Assembly: GCA_041558415.1 (NCBI GenBank)
Contig: JBFFEY010000030.1
Span: 1 to 34,338 of the forward strand
DNA length: 34,338 bases
Source: SG8-39 sp041558415
GTDB lineage: Bacteria > Pseudomonadota > Gammaproteobacteria > Burkholderiales > SG8-39
Reading direction: 5' to 3'
Both the position numbers and the translations under genes were made by a program. Below, one piece after another: positions 16,480-24,158 of the stretch (positions within the stretch are counted from its first letter, which is position 1; every line of letters starts with the position of its first letter). The notes below the pieces were generated by a model. The model was given only the letters and a program-made list of their open reading frames with translations, made no database searches and was not told where the DNA came from.

Positions 16480-17766
16480 TCAGTGTGTGGCGGCGTGCAA
16501 TGCCTGATCGATGTCCCACAGCAGGTCATCGATCGACTCGATGCCGACGGACATGCGCACCATGTCCGGCGTGACGCCGGCCTTCAATTGTTCTTCCTCG
16601 CTCATCTGGCGGTGCGTGGTCGAGGCCGGGTGCGAAATCAGCGTCTTCGCATCGCCGATGTTGACCAGGTGGCTCATGAACTGCGCCGCCTCGATGAACT
16701 TCTGACCGGCCTCGGCGCCGCCCTTGACGCCGAAATTGAGCAGGCCCGAGGCGCCCTTGGGCAGATACTTCTGCGCCAGCGCGTGGTACTTGCTGTCGGG
16801 CAGCCCGGGGTAGTTCACCCAGGCGACCTGCGGGTGCGCCTGCAGGTGCCTGGCCACCGCCAGCGCATTCTCGCAGTGCCGGTCCATGCGCACGTGCAGC
16901 GACTCGACGCCCTGCAAGAGCAGCCAGGCATTGAGCGGCGAGAGCGCCGGGCCGAAGGTGCGCATCGTTTCCATGCGCAGGCGCATGGTGTAGCCGAAGT
17001 CGCCGAAGGTCTCGTAGAAGCGCACGCCGTGATAGCCCTTCGATGGCTCGGTCATGCCCGGAAAGTGCCCGTTGTCCCAGGGAAAGCGGCCCGATTCCAC
17101 CACCACGCCGCCCATCGTCGTGCCGTGGCCGCCGAGATACTTGGTCGCCGAATGCACCACGATGTCGGCGCCCCAATCGATCGGGCGGCATAGGTAGGGC
17201 GAGGGCACCGTGTTGTCGACCACCAGCGGGATGCCGGCTTCATGCGCGATCGCCGCGAGCGCCTCGAGGTCGACCAGATTGATGAGCGGGTTGCCGAGCG
17301 TTTCGGCGTAGAGCAGCTTGGTGTTCTTGCGCAGCGCGGCGCGGAAATCCTCCGGCCTGTCCGGATGCACGAAGCTGGTGTCGATGCCGAGCTTGCGCAG
17401 GTTGACGTCGAACAGCGTGTGGGTTCCGCCGTACAGGGTGGAGGCCGAGACGATGTGATCGCCCTGCTGGCACAGCGTCAGGACCGCGGCGGCTTCGGCC
17501 GCCTGGCCGCTCGCCACCGCAACCGCCGCGCGGCCGTTCTCGATCGCCGCCATGCGCTCCTCGAACACCGCGACGGTCGGGTTCGAGATGCGCGAGTAGA
17601 CGTTGCCGAAGGTCTGCAGGTTGAAAAGGCTCGCGGCGTGGTCGGACGAGTCGAAGACGAACGACGTCGTCTGGTAGATCGGCGCGGCGCGCGCTCCGGT
17701 CGCAGGGTCGGGAATCTGTCCGGCGTGCAGACAGAGCGTCTCTATCCCGAAGGTGCGGTCGGCCAT
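16480..17766 (-). CDS. O-acetylhomoserine aminocarboxypropyltransferase (sulfhydrylase)
   Basis: A PLP enzyme of the Cys/Met metabolism family, 428 residues, the length typical of MetY-type O-acetyl-L-homoserine sulfhydrylase, which makes homocysteine from O-acetylhomoserine and sulfide. The Schiff-base lysine is Lys209 in HSATKYLGGHGTTMGG; other landmarks are YSRISNPTVAVFEERMAAIE, ASGQAAEAAAVLTL, YGGTHTLFDVNL and the C-terminal LISHPASTTHRQMSEEE. The length and the NIGDAKTLISHPASTTH region favour MetY over MetB/MetC, though specificity within this family is hard to read from sequence. It lies upstream of the alcohol dehydrogenase and downstream of an AraC regulator on the same strand. Confidence 0.92.
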   Translation of the reverse strand: MADRTFGIETLCLHAGQIPDPATGARAAPIYQTTSFVFDSSDHAASLFNLQTFGNVYSRISNPTVAVFEERMAAIENGRAAVAVASGQAAEAAAVLTLCQQGDHIVSASTLYGGTHTLFDVNLRKLGIDTSFVHPDRPEDFRAALRKNTKLLYAETLGNPLINLVDLEALAAIAHEAGIPLVVDNTVPSPYLCRPIDWGADIVVHSATKYLGGHGTTMGGVVVESGRFPWDNGHFPGMTEPSKGYHGVRFYETFGDFGYTMRLRMETMRTFGPALSPLNAWLLLQGVESLHVRMDRHCENALAVARHLQAHPQVAWVNYPGLPDSKYHALAQKYLPKGASGLLNFGVKGGAEAGQKFIEAAQFMSHLVNIGDAKTLISHPASTTHRQMSEEEQLKAGVTPDMVRMSVGIESIDDLLWDIDQALHAATH

Positions 17767-17861
17767 TGCGGTAGGGGGGCGAGCGGCGCCCGGCTGCGAC
17801 GCGCGCGCAGGGCACTGACGGACGGATTGTTGGCGACGCGCGCGAGCGCGTCAAGGCGACC

Positions 17862-18764
17862 TCAGGCGTCCGTGGCCTGGGAATCGTCCGGATCGTGCTC
17901 GCGTACCGGCGGCTGCGCCTCGGGGGGCGCGGCGGCGCTCGCCGCGCGCCGGTACTGCGAAGGCGGCACCCCGACCTGATTGAGGAAAAAGCGCGTGAAA
18001 TTGCTCTGCGCGGAGAAGCCGAGGCCGGAGGACAGGTCCGAGATCTTCTGGTCGGAAGAGGCGAGACGCGAGATTGCGGTCTCGATGCACAGCATGTCCA
18101 GGTACTCGCGCGGCGAGCGGCCGGTGCAGACCTGGAACAGGTGATAGAAGCGCGAGCGCGACAGGCCGACGCGATTCGCCAGCAGGTCGATGTTGACTTC
18201 CTTGTTCGGCCGCGCGCGCAGCAGACCGATCGCCTTGCGGATGCGCGAGTCCTCGAAACGCGAACCGCGCCACAGCGGCGAGGATTCGCGGCGCGCGAGG
18301 TAGGTGTCGACGATCGACAGCATGAGTTCCTGCAGCATGAATTCCAGCCGCTCGGCCGACAGGAAGCGGTCGTTGATCGCTTCGATGGCGAGGGTGTCGG
18401 CCAGGCGCCGGATGCGCGGCGTGATCTCCTCGATCGCGGTGGCGAGCGCGCTGCCCGGCGCCTCGCCGGCGACCGCCGGGAAGGCTTCCGCCAGCCACTG
18501 CGGCGATGCATGAAAAAGCAGCAGGCGCACCGGCGCGGTGCTGTCTTCCGACGTCATGGCGAACGGCTCGCCGGCGTTTAGGATCAGCAGTGCGCCTCGG
18601 CCGAGCGAGGTCCGCAGCTCGCCCGCGCGAAGCTCACAGGGCGGACCCGAATGCTTGATGAGAATGGTCGGTTCCGGGTGGCTGCGTTCGGACAAAGAGC
18701 CCGTAACATCAATCAGATGGAGCCGTCCGAAACGGCCTTCGAATACCCGGTGCGGCGTGATCAT
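17862..18764 (-). CDS. AraC-family transcriptional regulator
   Basis: A 300-residue regulator with an N-terminal cupin-like sensing region (about 1-110) and a C-terminal AraC double helix-turn-helix (about 172-273). The first recognition helix is in DLLANRVGLSRSRFYHLFQV; the second region is ISDLSSGLGFSAQSNFTRFF ending GVPPSQYRR. The inducer is unknown. The ATG at 18764 begins MITPHRVFEGRFG; a GTG at 18803 would extend the protein by 13 residues and cannot be excluded, as neither has a strong ribosome binding site. It lies 95 bp upstream of the sulfhydrylase gene on the same strand and may regulate it; that link is inference. Confidence 0.88.
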   Translation of the reverse strand: MITPHRVFEGRFGRLHLIDVTGSLSERSHPEPTILIKHSGPPCELRAGELRTSLGRGALLILNAGEPFAMTSEDSTAPVRLLLFHASPQWLAEAFPAVAGEAPGSALATAIEEITPRIRRLADTLAIEAINDRFLSAERLEFMLQELMLSIVDTYLARRESSPLWRGSRFEDSRIRKAIGLLRARPNKEVNIDLLANRVGLSRSRFYHLFQVCTGRSPREYLDMLCIETAISRLASSDQKISDLSSGLGFSAQSNFTRFFLNQVGVPPSQYRRAASAAAPPEAQPPVREHDPDDSQATDA

Positions 18765-18869
18765 GGCGGCAGAATACCTGTCGCCTGCGGGTAACGCATT
18801 CACCTTTTCGGGTTAAGCGCCTAGTACTTTTGCCCCGGAACAGGGGTATCGGGGACCCCCGCCCGTGAC

Positions 18870-19349
18870 CTAGTTGGCGATCACCTTGGGACGCTTGGCC
18901 GAAATGACCCGGGTGTTGACCCCGACCCAGTTCAGCCCGCCGAACAGGCGCGCGTGCTCGATCTTCACGCAGCGGTCCATCACGGCGTCGAGCCCGGCCT
19001 TGCGGGCGGCCTCGGCGGCGGCCTCGTTCTTCACGCCGATCTGTTGCCACAGCACCCGCGCGCCGATCGCGATCGTGTCTTTAGCGATCGGCATGACGTC
19101 CTCGCTGCGCCGGAACACGTCGACCAGGTCGACCTTGTCCGGGATGTCCTTCAGGCTCGCGTAGCAGGTCTCGCCGAGCAGCGTCTGTCCGGCGTAGCGC
19201 GGATTGACGGGAATCACGCGATAGCCGTGCTGCTGCATGTACTTCGCCGCGAAATAGCTCGGCCGGAACCAGTCCGCCGACAGGCCGACCACCGCGATGA
19301 CGCGGTTCTCCTGCAGGATGCGGCGCAGCGTGCTGATCTCGTCGCTCAT
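18870..19349 (-). CDS. CoA-binding domain protein (YccU-like)
   Basis: A 159-residue single-domain protein of the CoA_binding_2 type with a Rossmann-like fold: NRVIAVVGLSADWFRPSYFAA near the N-terminus, YRVIPVNPRYAGQTLLGE, then VDLVDVFRRSEDVMPIAKD and VLWQQIGVKNEAAAEAARKAG. These stretches match small CoA-binding proteins such as YccU; their physiological role is not settled. Homologous domains occur in succinyl-CoA ligases, but the ATP-grasp part is absent here, and this size is normal for the standalone family. It diverges from the alpha/beta hydrolase gene over 76 bp. Confidence 0.88.
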   Translation of the reverse strand: MSDEISTLRRILQENRVIAVVGLSADWFRPSYFAAKYMQQHGYRVIPVNPRYAGQTLLGETCYASLKDIPDKVDLVDVFRRSEDVMPIAKDTIAIGARVLWQQIGVKNEAAAEAARKAGLDAVMDRCVKIEHARLFGGLNWVGVNTRVISAKRPKVIAN

Positions 19350-19383
19350 GCGAACGTAAGGCGAATGCTCGGGACCCGAATAC

Positions 19384-19389
19384 TATAAT
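19384..19389 (+). promoter_or_regulatory. Candidate -10 element TATAAT
   Basis: A perfect sigma-70 TATAAT lies 36 bp before the ATG of the alpha/beta hydrolase gene, giving a likely leader near 30 nt. No good -35 hexamer sits at the right distance (the sequence at 19361-19366 is GCGAAT), so the promoter may be weak or activator-dependent. In DNA this rich in GC, an exact TATAAT in a divergent gap is notable. Confidence 0.5.
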
Positions 19390-19425
19390 CGAGTCGCATC
19401 GATCGGGCGCTCGAGGGGGAGTCGC

Positions 19426-20379
19426 ATGGGTTTGCCGCATCCGCAGGTCGTCGCCGTGCTCGAGCGCGCGGCGCGATCGGGCTTGCCGCTTTACTACGAC
19501 GTGCCACCTTTTGTGGCGAGGCGCATCTATCGCGATACGCGCGGTGCGCTCTCGCCCAAGCCGCCAGCGGTCGCCGAAGCGCGCCTCACCCTTGCGCCCG
19601 GCCCTGCCGGGCCTATCGCGGTTCGGGCCTACAGGCCGCAAGGCGCGAAGTCCAGCGACACTTTACCCGCTCTGGTCTATTTCCACGGCGGCGGCTGGGT
19701 GATCGGCGACCTTGACACGCACGACGTCCTCTGTCGCCAGCTCGCCAACGGTGCGCGTTGCGCCGTGTTCTCGGTCGATTACCGGCTCGCGCCGGAGGCC
19801 CGCTTTCCCGCTGCGGTTGAGGACTGTATTGCGGCAACGCAGTGGGTCGCCGCGCAGGCGAAGACGCTGGCGATCGACGCGGAACGGATCGCGGTCGGCG
19901 GCGACAGCGCCGGCGGCAACCTTGCAACCGTGGTCGCGCTCGCCGCGCGCGAGGCGGGCGGGCCGAAGCTTTGCTACCAGCTGCTGATCTATCCTGCGAC
20001 AGATCAGCGCATGGGCTTTCCCTCGATCGAGAAAAATGGCGCGGGTTATCTGCTTACCAAAAAGGGAATGGAGTATTTCCGCAGCCACTACCTGCCGAAG
20101 GAAAGCGACTGGCTCGACTGGCGCGCCTCGCCCTATCTCGCTCGCTCGCTCGCCGGGCTTCCGCCCGCCTATGTGCTGACGGCGGGCTTCGATCCCCTCG
20201 TCGACGAGGGCCGTGCGCATGCCGAGCGCATGGCGAAAGAGGGCGTCGCAGTCGAATACAAGGAGTACCCGGACATGGTGCACGGTTTCCTGCTGTTCGG
20301 CGGCGCGCTCGACACGGCCAACGCCGCGGTCGAGGCCTGCAGCGCCGCGCTGAACAAGGCATTCGGAGGACGCAGATGA
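19426..20379 (+). CDS. Alpha/beta hydrolase, hormone-sensitive-lipase family
   Basis: A 317-residue esterase/lipase-like enzyme of family IV. The oxyanion-hole motif is HGGG (87-90), followed by W; the nucleophile is Ser161 in GGDSAGGN; the catalytic acid is Asp256 in GFDPLVDEG; the catalytic base is His286 in VHGFLL. No signal peptide is visible, so it is cytoplasmic and would cleave short acyl esters or a related carboxylic ester. GAGGGGGA lies 6 bp upstream of the ATG. Its stop overlaps the start of the thiamine-diphosphate enzyme (ATGA), suggesting that the two act in one pathway, which I cannot name. Confidence 0.92.
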   Translation: MGLPHPQVVAVLERAARSGLPLYYDVPPFVARRIYRDTRGALSPKPPAVAEARLTLAPGPAGPIAVRAYRPQGAKSSDTLPALVYFHGGGWVIGDLDTHDVLCRQLANGARCAVFSVDYRLAPEARFPAAVEDCIAATQWVAAQAKTLAIDAERIAVGGDSAGGNLATVVALAAREAGGPKLCYQLLIYPATDQRMGFPSIEKNGAGYLLTKKGMEYFRSHYLPKESDWLDWRASPYLARSLAGLPPAYVLTAGFDPLVDEGRAHAERMAKEGVAVEYKEYPDMVHGFLLFGGALDTANAAVEACSAALNKAFGGRR

Positions 20380-22058
20380 AACCCGACCTCAAGGTCCGCC
20401 ACGGCGGCAAGATCCTGGTCGACGCGCTCGCCGCGCACGGTGCGCGGCTGGCGTTCGGCGTGCCCGGCGAGAGCTACCTGCCGGTACTCGACGGCTTCTA
20501 CGACGTGCGCGACCGGCTGCGCTACATCATCTGCCGGCAGGAGGGCGGCGCCTCGTACATGGCGGAAGCCTACGGCAAGCTGACCGGCGAGCCGGGGATC
20601 CTCTTCGTCACGCGCGGGCCGGGCGCGACCAACGGTTCGGTCGGCGTGCACACCGCGCACCAGGACTCGACGCCGATGATCGTGTTCGTCGGGCAGGTCG
20701 GCAACGAGTTCGCCGAGCGCGAGGCGTTCCAGGAGATCGACTACCGGCGCATGTACGGGCCGCTCACCAAATGGGTGGCGCAGATCGACCGCATCGAGCG
20801 CATTCCCGAGTACGTCAGCCACGCCTATCACTGCGCGACCTCGGGCCGGCAGGGGCCGGTGCTGCTCGCGCTGCCCGAAGACATGCTGTTCTCCGAGGCG
20901 GCCGTGGCCGACGCGCCGCACTACAAGCGGGTGCAGGCGGCGCCGGCGCCGGCCGACCTGCAGGCGACGGCGGAACTGCTGCAGCAGGCCGAGCGCCCGT
21001 TGGTCATCCTCGGCGGCAGCGGCTGGACGCGCGCCGCGGTCGACGCCTTCCGACCCTGGGCAGAGCGCTGCGGGCTGCCGGTCGGCTGCGCCTTCCGCTG
21101 CCAGGACCTGTTCGACAACCGCAGCCCGAACTACGCCGGCGACATCGGCATCGGCATCAACCCCAAGCTCGCGCAGCGCGTGAAGGAGGCCGACCTGCTG
21201 CTCGTCATCGGCGCGCGGCTCGGCGAGATGACGACCAGCGCCTACACGCTGCTCGACGTGCCGGTGCCGAAGCAAAAGCTCATTCACGTGCACGCCGGCG
21301 CCGAGGAACTCGGCCGCGTGTACCAGGCCACGCTGCCGATCAACGCCGGCGCCGTGCAGTTCGTCGAGGCGCTCGGCGAGGTGCCGCTCGACGGCGCGCG
21401 CTGGCGTGCGTGGCTGCAGGCCGCGCGCGAGGACTACCTCGCCTGGAACGCGCCGCAGGACATGCCGGGGCCGCTGCACTACGGGCAGGTGATCCGCTGG
21501 CTCTCCGAACATCTGCCGCAGGACGCCATCGTCGCCGGCGGTGCGGGCAACTTCGCCTCCTGGCTGCACCGCCACTTCAGCTACAAGGGCTTCCGCAGCC
21601 AGCTCGGGCCGACCAGCGGCTCGATGGGCTACGGATTTCCGGCGGCGCTCGGCGCCAAGATCGCCGCGCCGGAGCGCACCGTCATCGCGCTGTGCGGCGA
21701 CGGCGACTTCCTCATGAACGGCCAGGAGTTCGCCACCGCGGTGCAGTACGGCGCGGCGGTGATCGCGCTGGTGGTGAATAACGGCATGTACGGCACGATT
21801 CGCATGCACCAGGAGCGCGAGTACCCGGAGCGCATCTCCGGCACGCAGCTGGTGAATCCGGATTTCGCCGCCTACGCGAGAATCTTCGGCGGCCACGGCG
21901 AGGTCGTCGAGCGCAGCGAGCAGTTTGCGCCGGCCTTCGAGCGCGCCGTCGCCTCGGGCAAGCCGGCGATCATCGAGCTGCGCATCGATCCCGAGGCGAT
22001 CACGCCGAGCACCACGCTCTCGGCGATCCGCCAGAAAGCCCTCGCCAACCGCCGCTAG
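20376..22058 (+). CDS. Thiamine-diphosphate-dependent enzyme, acetolactate-synthase-like
   Basis: A 560-residue member of the TPP enzyme family with three domains in order: pyrimidine-binding (about 1-170, catalytic Glu56 in CRQEGGASYMAEAYG), central (about 190-330) and PP-binding (about 370-545, with GDGDFLMNGQEFATAVQYG starting at 441 and the VVNNG metal-binding end). The overall plan is that of acetolactate synthase large subunits and relatives (oxalyl-CoA decarboxylase, glyoxylate carboligase, sulfoacetaldehyde acetyltransferase). No regulatory small subunit gene adjoins it, arguing against a biosynthetic IlvB. Coupling to an esterase suggests a catabolic role. CGGAGGA precedes the ATG, which overlaps the hydrolase stop. 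Confidence 0.9.
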   Translation: MKPDLKVRHGGKILVDALAAHGARLAFGVPGESYLPVLDGFYDVRDRLRYIICRQEGGASYMAEAYGKLTGEPGILFVTRGPGATNGSVGVHTAHQDSTPMIVFVGQVGNEFAEREAFQEIDYRRMYGPLTKWVAQIDRIERIPEYVSHAYHCATSGRQGPVLLALPEDMLFSEAAVADAPHYKRVQAAPAPADLQATAELLQQAERPLVILGGSGWTRAAVDAFRPWAERCGLPVGCAFRCQDLFDNRSPNYAGDIGIGINPKLAQRVKEADLLLVIGARLGEMTTSAYTLLDVPVPKQKLIHVHAGAEELGRVYQATLPINAGAVQFVEALGEVPLDGARWRAWLQAAREDYLAWNAPQDMPGPLHYGQVIRWLSEHLPQDAIVAGGAGNFASWLHRHFSYKGFRSQLGPTSGSMGYGFPAALGAKIAAPERTVIALCGDGDFLMNGQEFATAVQYGAAVIALVVNNGMYGTIRMHQEREYPERISGTQLVNPDFAAYARIFGGHGEVVERSEQFAPAFERAVASGKPAIIELRIDPEAITPSTTLSAIRQKALANRR

Positions 22059-22101
22059 AAACCCAGCACGCTGGCGCTCGTGTAACGAGGGGGGATGGGG
22101 T

Positions 22102-22134
22102 TGCAGGGGAAGGGGCTCATCCCCTTCCCCTGCA
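22102..22134. terminator. 14-bp perfect stem-loop after TPP-enzyme gene
   Basis: The arm at 22102-22115 (tgcaggggaagggg) is perfectly complementary to the arm at 22121-22134, with a 5-nt loop. It lies 43 bp past the stop of the thiamine-diphosphate enzyme gene, the expected place for a transcript end. No T run follows, so termination may rely on stem strength or Rho, or the hairpin may simply protect the 3' end. Confidence 0.65.
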
Positions 22135-22150
22135 GCCGACTTTCAGAGTT

Positions 22151-22181
22151 CATCGCAACCACCTTTCAGGTGGTTGCGATG
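22151..22181. terminator. 14-bp perfect stem-loop at the end of the YkgJ-like gene
   Basis: Arms 22151-22164 (catcgcaaccacct) and 22168-22181 (aggtggttgcgatg) pair perfectly around a 3-nt loop. One arm holds the last codons of the minus-strand YkgJ-like gene, and the loop/arm junction holds its TGA. With the neighbouring stem at 22102-22134 this forms a double hairpin between two convergent genes, plausibly a bidirectional transcript end. Neither strand has a clear T tract after it. Confidence 0.6.
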
Positions 22182-22591
22182 TACGTCGGGTCGTCCTGCT
22201 GGTTTCGTTCGAACTTCAGGAACTCCCAGTATCCGCAGTGCGGCACATCGGGGTAGTCGCGGCACACCCCGGGACGCACGTCGTAGATCGTGCACTGGCG
22301 CGTGCGCGTGTTGAGGAACATGCAGATGGACGTGAAGTGGCGGTCCTTCTGGTGACGCAGGGCACGCGTCTTCTCGCCCCGGTCGTATTTGGTGAAGCGC
22401 GTTTCGGCCTGCTTGTAGGTTAGGCCGAAGTGCTTTGCGAGCCGCGCGACGTCACGCTTGTTGACCTCGATGAGCGGGTAGCTGCAGCAGTACGCCGGGC
22501 ACTTGTGGCAGTCGTACTTGGCGCCCTTGTGGCCGATGCCGGGGCTTTCCTCGTGAATCGGGATGATGCGCGACTTGCGTTTTGCGGCCAT
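22166..22591 (-). CDS. YkgJ-family cysteine cluster protein
   Basis: A 141-residue protein with the eight-cysteine pattern of the YkgJ/CxxCxxCC family (PF03692-type), thought to bind zinc or an iron-sulfur cluster: Cys28, Cys31, Cys35, Cys36 (CHKCPAYCC), Cys90, Cys100, Cys110 and Cys119, the later ones in CTIYDVRPGVCRDYP. The function of the family is not established. The ATG at 22591 begins MAAKRKSRIIPIHEES; longer in-frame starts would run into the neighbouring promoter region. The 3' end of the gene is embedded in a 14-bp perfect hairpin. It diverges from the secreted-protein gene at 22731. Confidence 0.9.
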   Translation of the reverse strand: MAAKRKSRIIPIHEESPGIGHKGAKYDCHKCPAYCCSYPLIEVNKRDVARLAKHFGLTYKQAETRFTKYDRGEKTRALRHQKDRHFTSICMFLNTRTRQCTIYDVRPGVCRDYPDVPHCGYWEFLKFERNQQDDPTYIATT

Positions 22592-22730
22592 TGGTCTTCT
22601 ATGGGCTCGAAAAGGCTCGGATTTTACGCGAGACAGGGCGCGTCGCCCGCTTAACCCGAATCGACGCCGGTACCGTTTCACTCCTCTAAGGCCGCCGCAT
22701 CTGGTGGCAGACAGAGAAAGGAGTGTGGTC

Positions 22731-23561
22731 ATGTCCAGGAAACGATGGTTGCCGCTGCTTATGCTCGCGCTGAGCACGCTGGTGGCGCAGAGCGCGCTCG
22801 CCGGGCGCCTGGTGGAACTGAGCGTGTTCGACCGCGCCGACAGCCGGCGCCTGCCCGTCTACCGCCATGGCGGCAGCGCCTACGTGGCCGGCCAGCCGGG
22901 GCACGAATACCGCCTCGTGCTGCGCAACCGCAGCGGCGCGCGCGTGCTCGCCGTGGTGTCGGTCGACGGCGTGAACGTCATCACCGGCCAGAGCGCCGAC
23001 CCGTCGCAGAGCGGCTACGTCATCGCGCCCCACGGTCGGCTGGAAATCAAGGGCTGGCGCAAGAGCCTGGCGCAGACCGCGGCGTTCTACTTCACCGATC
23101 TGGCGGACTCCTACGCGGCACGCACCGGCCGGCCCGACAACGTCGGGGTCATCGGCGTTGCCGTGTTCCGCGAAAAGCGCCAGCCGCCCCCGGCGCCAAT
23201 CGCGCGCGAGGCCTTTCCGGGCGCCGCGGGTGAAGCCGGTGCAGCGAAGCGTTCGGCGCCGGCGGAATCCGCATCGGCGCCCGGGCGGCAGTCGAACGAA
23301 TCGCGGCGCGACGAGGCCGAGGCGGCCTCGCGCCTCGGCACCGGCCACGGCCGGCGCGAGCACTCGCAGGCGCGCTACGTCGGCTTCGAGCGCGCCACGC
23401 CGACCCCGGCGCAGGTGGTGCAACTGCGCTACGACAGCCGCGCCAACCTCGTGGCGCGCGGCGTGATTCGCGCGCCGGCGCCCTGCGGCTGGTCCTGCCC
23501 GACGCCGTTTCCCGGCTTCACGCCGGATCCGGGGGCGCCCGTGTCGGTCTTTTCGCCCTGA
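22731..23561 (+). CDS. Secreted hypothetical protein, Pro/Ala-rich C-terminal half
   Basis: A 276-residue protein with a clear signal peptide (MSRKRWLPLLMLALSTLVAQSALA). The mature part starts with a compact, probably beta-rich domain (about 25-150: LVELSVFDRADSRRLPVYRH, GYVIAPHGRLEIKGWRKS, TAAFYFTDLADSYAARTGRP) and continues with a low-complexity Ala/Glu/Arg/Pro stretch. It ends with FERATPTPAQVVQLRYDSRA and a Cys pair in CGWSCPTPFPGF. I recognise similar hypothetical proteins beside sigma factors in betaproteobacteria but know of no function. AAGGAG at 22718-22723 supports the start. It lies 36 bp upstream of the ECF sigma gene and may be part of that regulon. Confidence 0.85.
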   Translation: MSRKRWLPLLMLALSTLVAQSALAGRLVELSVFDRADSRRLPVYRHGGSAYVAGQPGHEYRLVLRNRSGARVLAVVSVDGVNVITGQSADPSQSGYVIAPHGRLEIKGWRKSLAQTAAFYFTDLADSYAARTGRPDNVGVIGVAVFREKRQPPPAPIAREAFPGAAGEAGAAKRSAPAESASAPGRQSNESRRDEAEAASRLGTGHGRREHSQARYVGFERATPTPAQVVQLRYDSRANLVARGVIRAPAPCGWSCPTPFPGFTPDPGAPVSVFSP

Positions 23562-23572
23562 GACCACGATGC

Positions 23573-23597
23573 GCCGCGCGCTTTACACTAGCGCGGC
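23573..23597 (+). promoter_or_regulatory. Stem-loop abutting the sigma factor start codon
   Basis: A 7-bp perfect stem (gccgcgc 23573-23579 with gcgcggc 23591-23597) with an 11-nt loop (gctttacacta) ends exactly at the base before the ATG at 23598. No Shine-Dalgarno sequence is recognisable, because the hairpin occupies that position. It may restrain translation, or the loop may include promoter-like TTTACA. The effect is inference. Confidence 0.35.
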
Positions 23598-24158
23598 ATG
23601 GAGGCCGCGGACGAGCAGCTGATGACCGCCTACCGGGACGGCGAGGCCGCGGCCTTCGAAACGCTCTACGCACGGCACAAAGGGCCGCTCTACCGTTACG
23701 TGCTGCGCAACGTGAAGGCGCGCGGCGAGGCCGAAGAGCTTTTTCACGACGTCTGGCTCAAGGTGATCGAGGCGCGCGAGCGGTACGTGCCGAGCGCGCG
23801 CTTCACCACCTGGCTCTACACCATCGCGCACAACCGCGTGGTGGATCACTGGCGGCGGCGCGGGCTTAAGATCGCGTCGCTCGACGCGGCAAACGATGCG
23901 GACGACCCGCCGTTCGAGCCGGCCGCGGCGCCGCAGGACGAGCCGCAGCGGCGCGCGGAGCTGAACGAGGATCTGCGCCGCTTCGGCGCGGCGCTCGAAG
24001 CGCTGCCGCCGGCGCAGCGCGAGGTGTTCCTGCTGCGCGAGGAGGCGGGGTTGACGCTGCCGGAAATCGCCGCAGTGACGGGCATCGACTTGGAGGCGGC
24101 CAAGAGCCGGCTGCGCTACGCGCTGGCGAAGCTGAGGGAGGCGATGGGCGATGGCTGA
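23598..24158 (+). CDS. RNA polymerase ECF-type sigma factor
   Basis: A 186-residue group IV sigma factor directing RNA polymerase to a small regulon. Region 2 covers about residues 20-88 (FETLYARHKGPLYRYVLRNV, then FHDVWLKVIEARERY and FTTWLYTIAHNRVVDHWRRR for -10 recognition). Region 4 covers about 130-180 (LPPAQREVFLLREEAGLTLP, then EIAAVTGIDLEAAKSRLRYA, the -35 helix-turn-helix). The ATG at 23598 gives a natural N-terminus, although an ATG at 23622 is also in frame. The gene overlaps the membrane anti-sigma-like gene by 8 bp, the usual pairing. The inducing signal is unknown. Confidence 0.93.
   Translation: MEAADEQLMTAYRDGEAAAFETLYARHKGPLYRYVLRNVKARGEAEELFHDVWLKVIEARERYVPSARFTTWLYTIAHNRVVDHWRRRGLKIASLDAANDADDPPFEPAAAPQDEPQRRAELNEDLRRFGAALEALPPAQREVFLLREEAGLTLPEIAAVTGIDLEAAKSRLRYALAKLREAMGDG

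Noticed and set aside
18833..18860. GC-rich short inverted repeats (cccc/gggg and ggggt/acccc) between the AraC and CoA-binding genes
   Set aside because: The stems are only 4-5 bp, mutually exclusive and lack a T tract, so I do not call a terminator.
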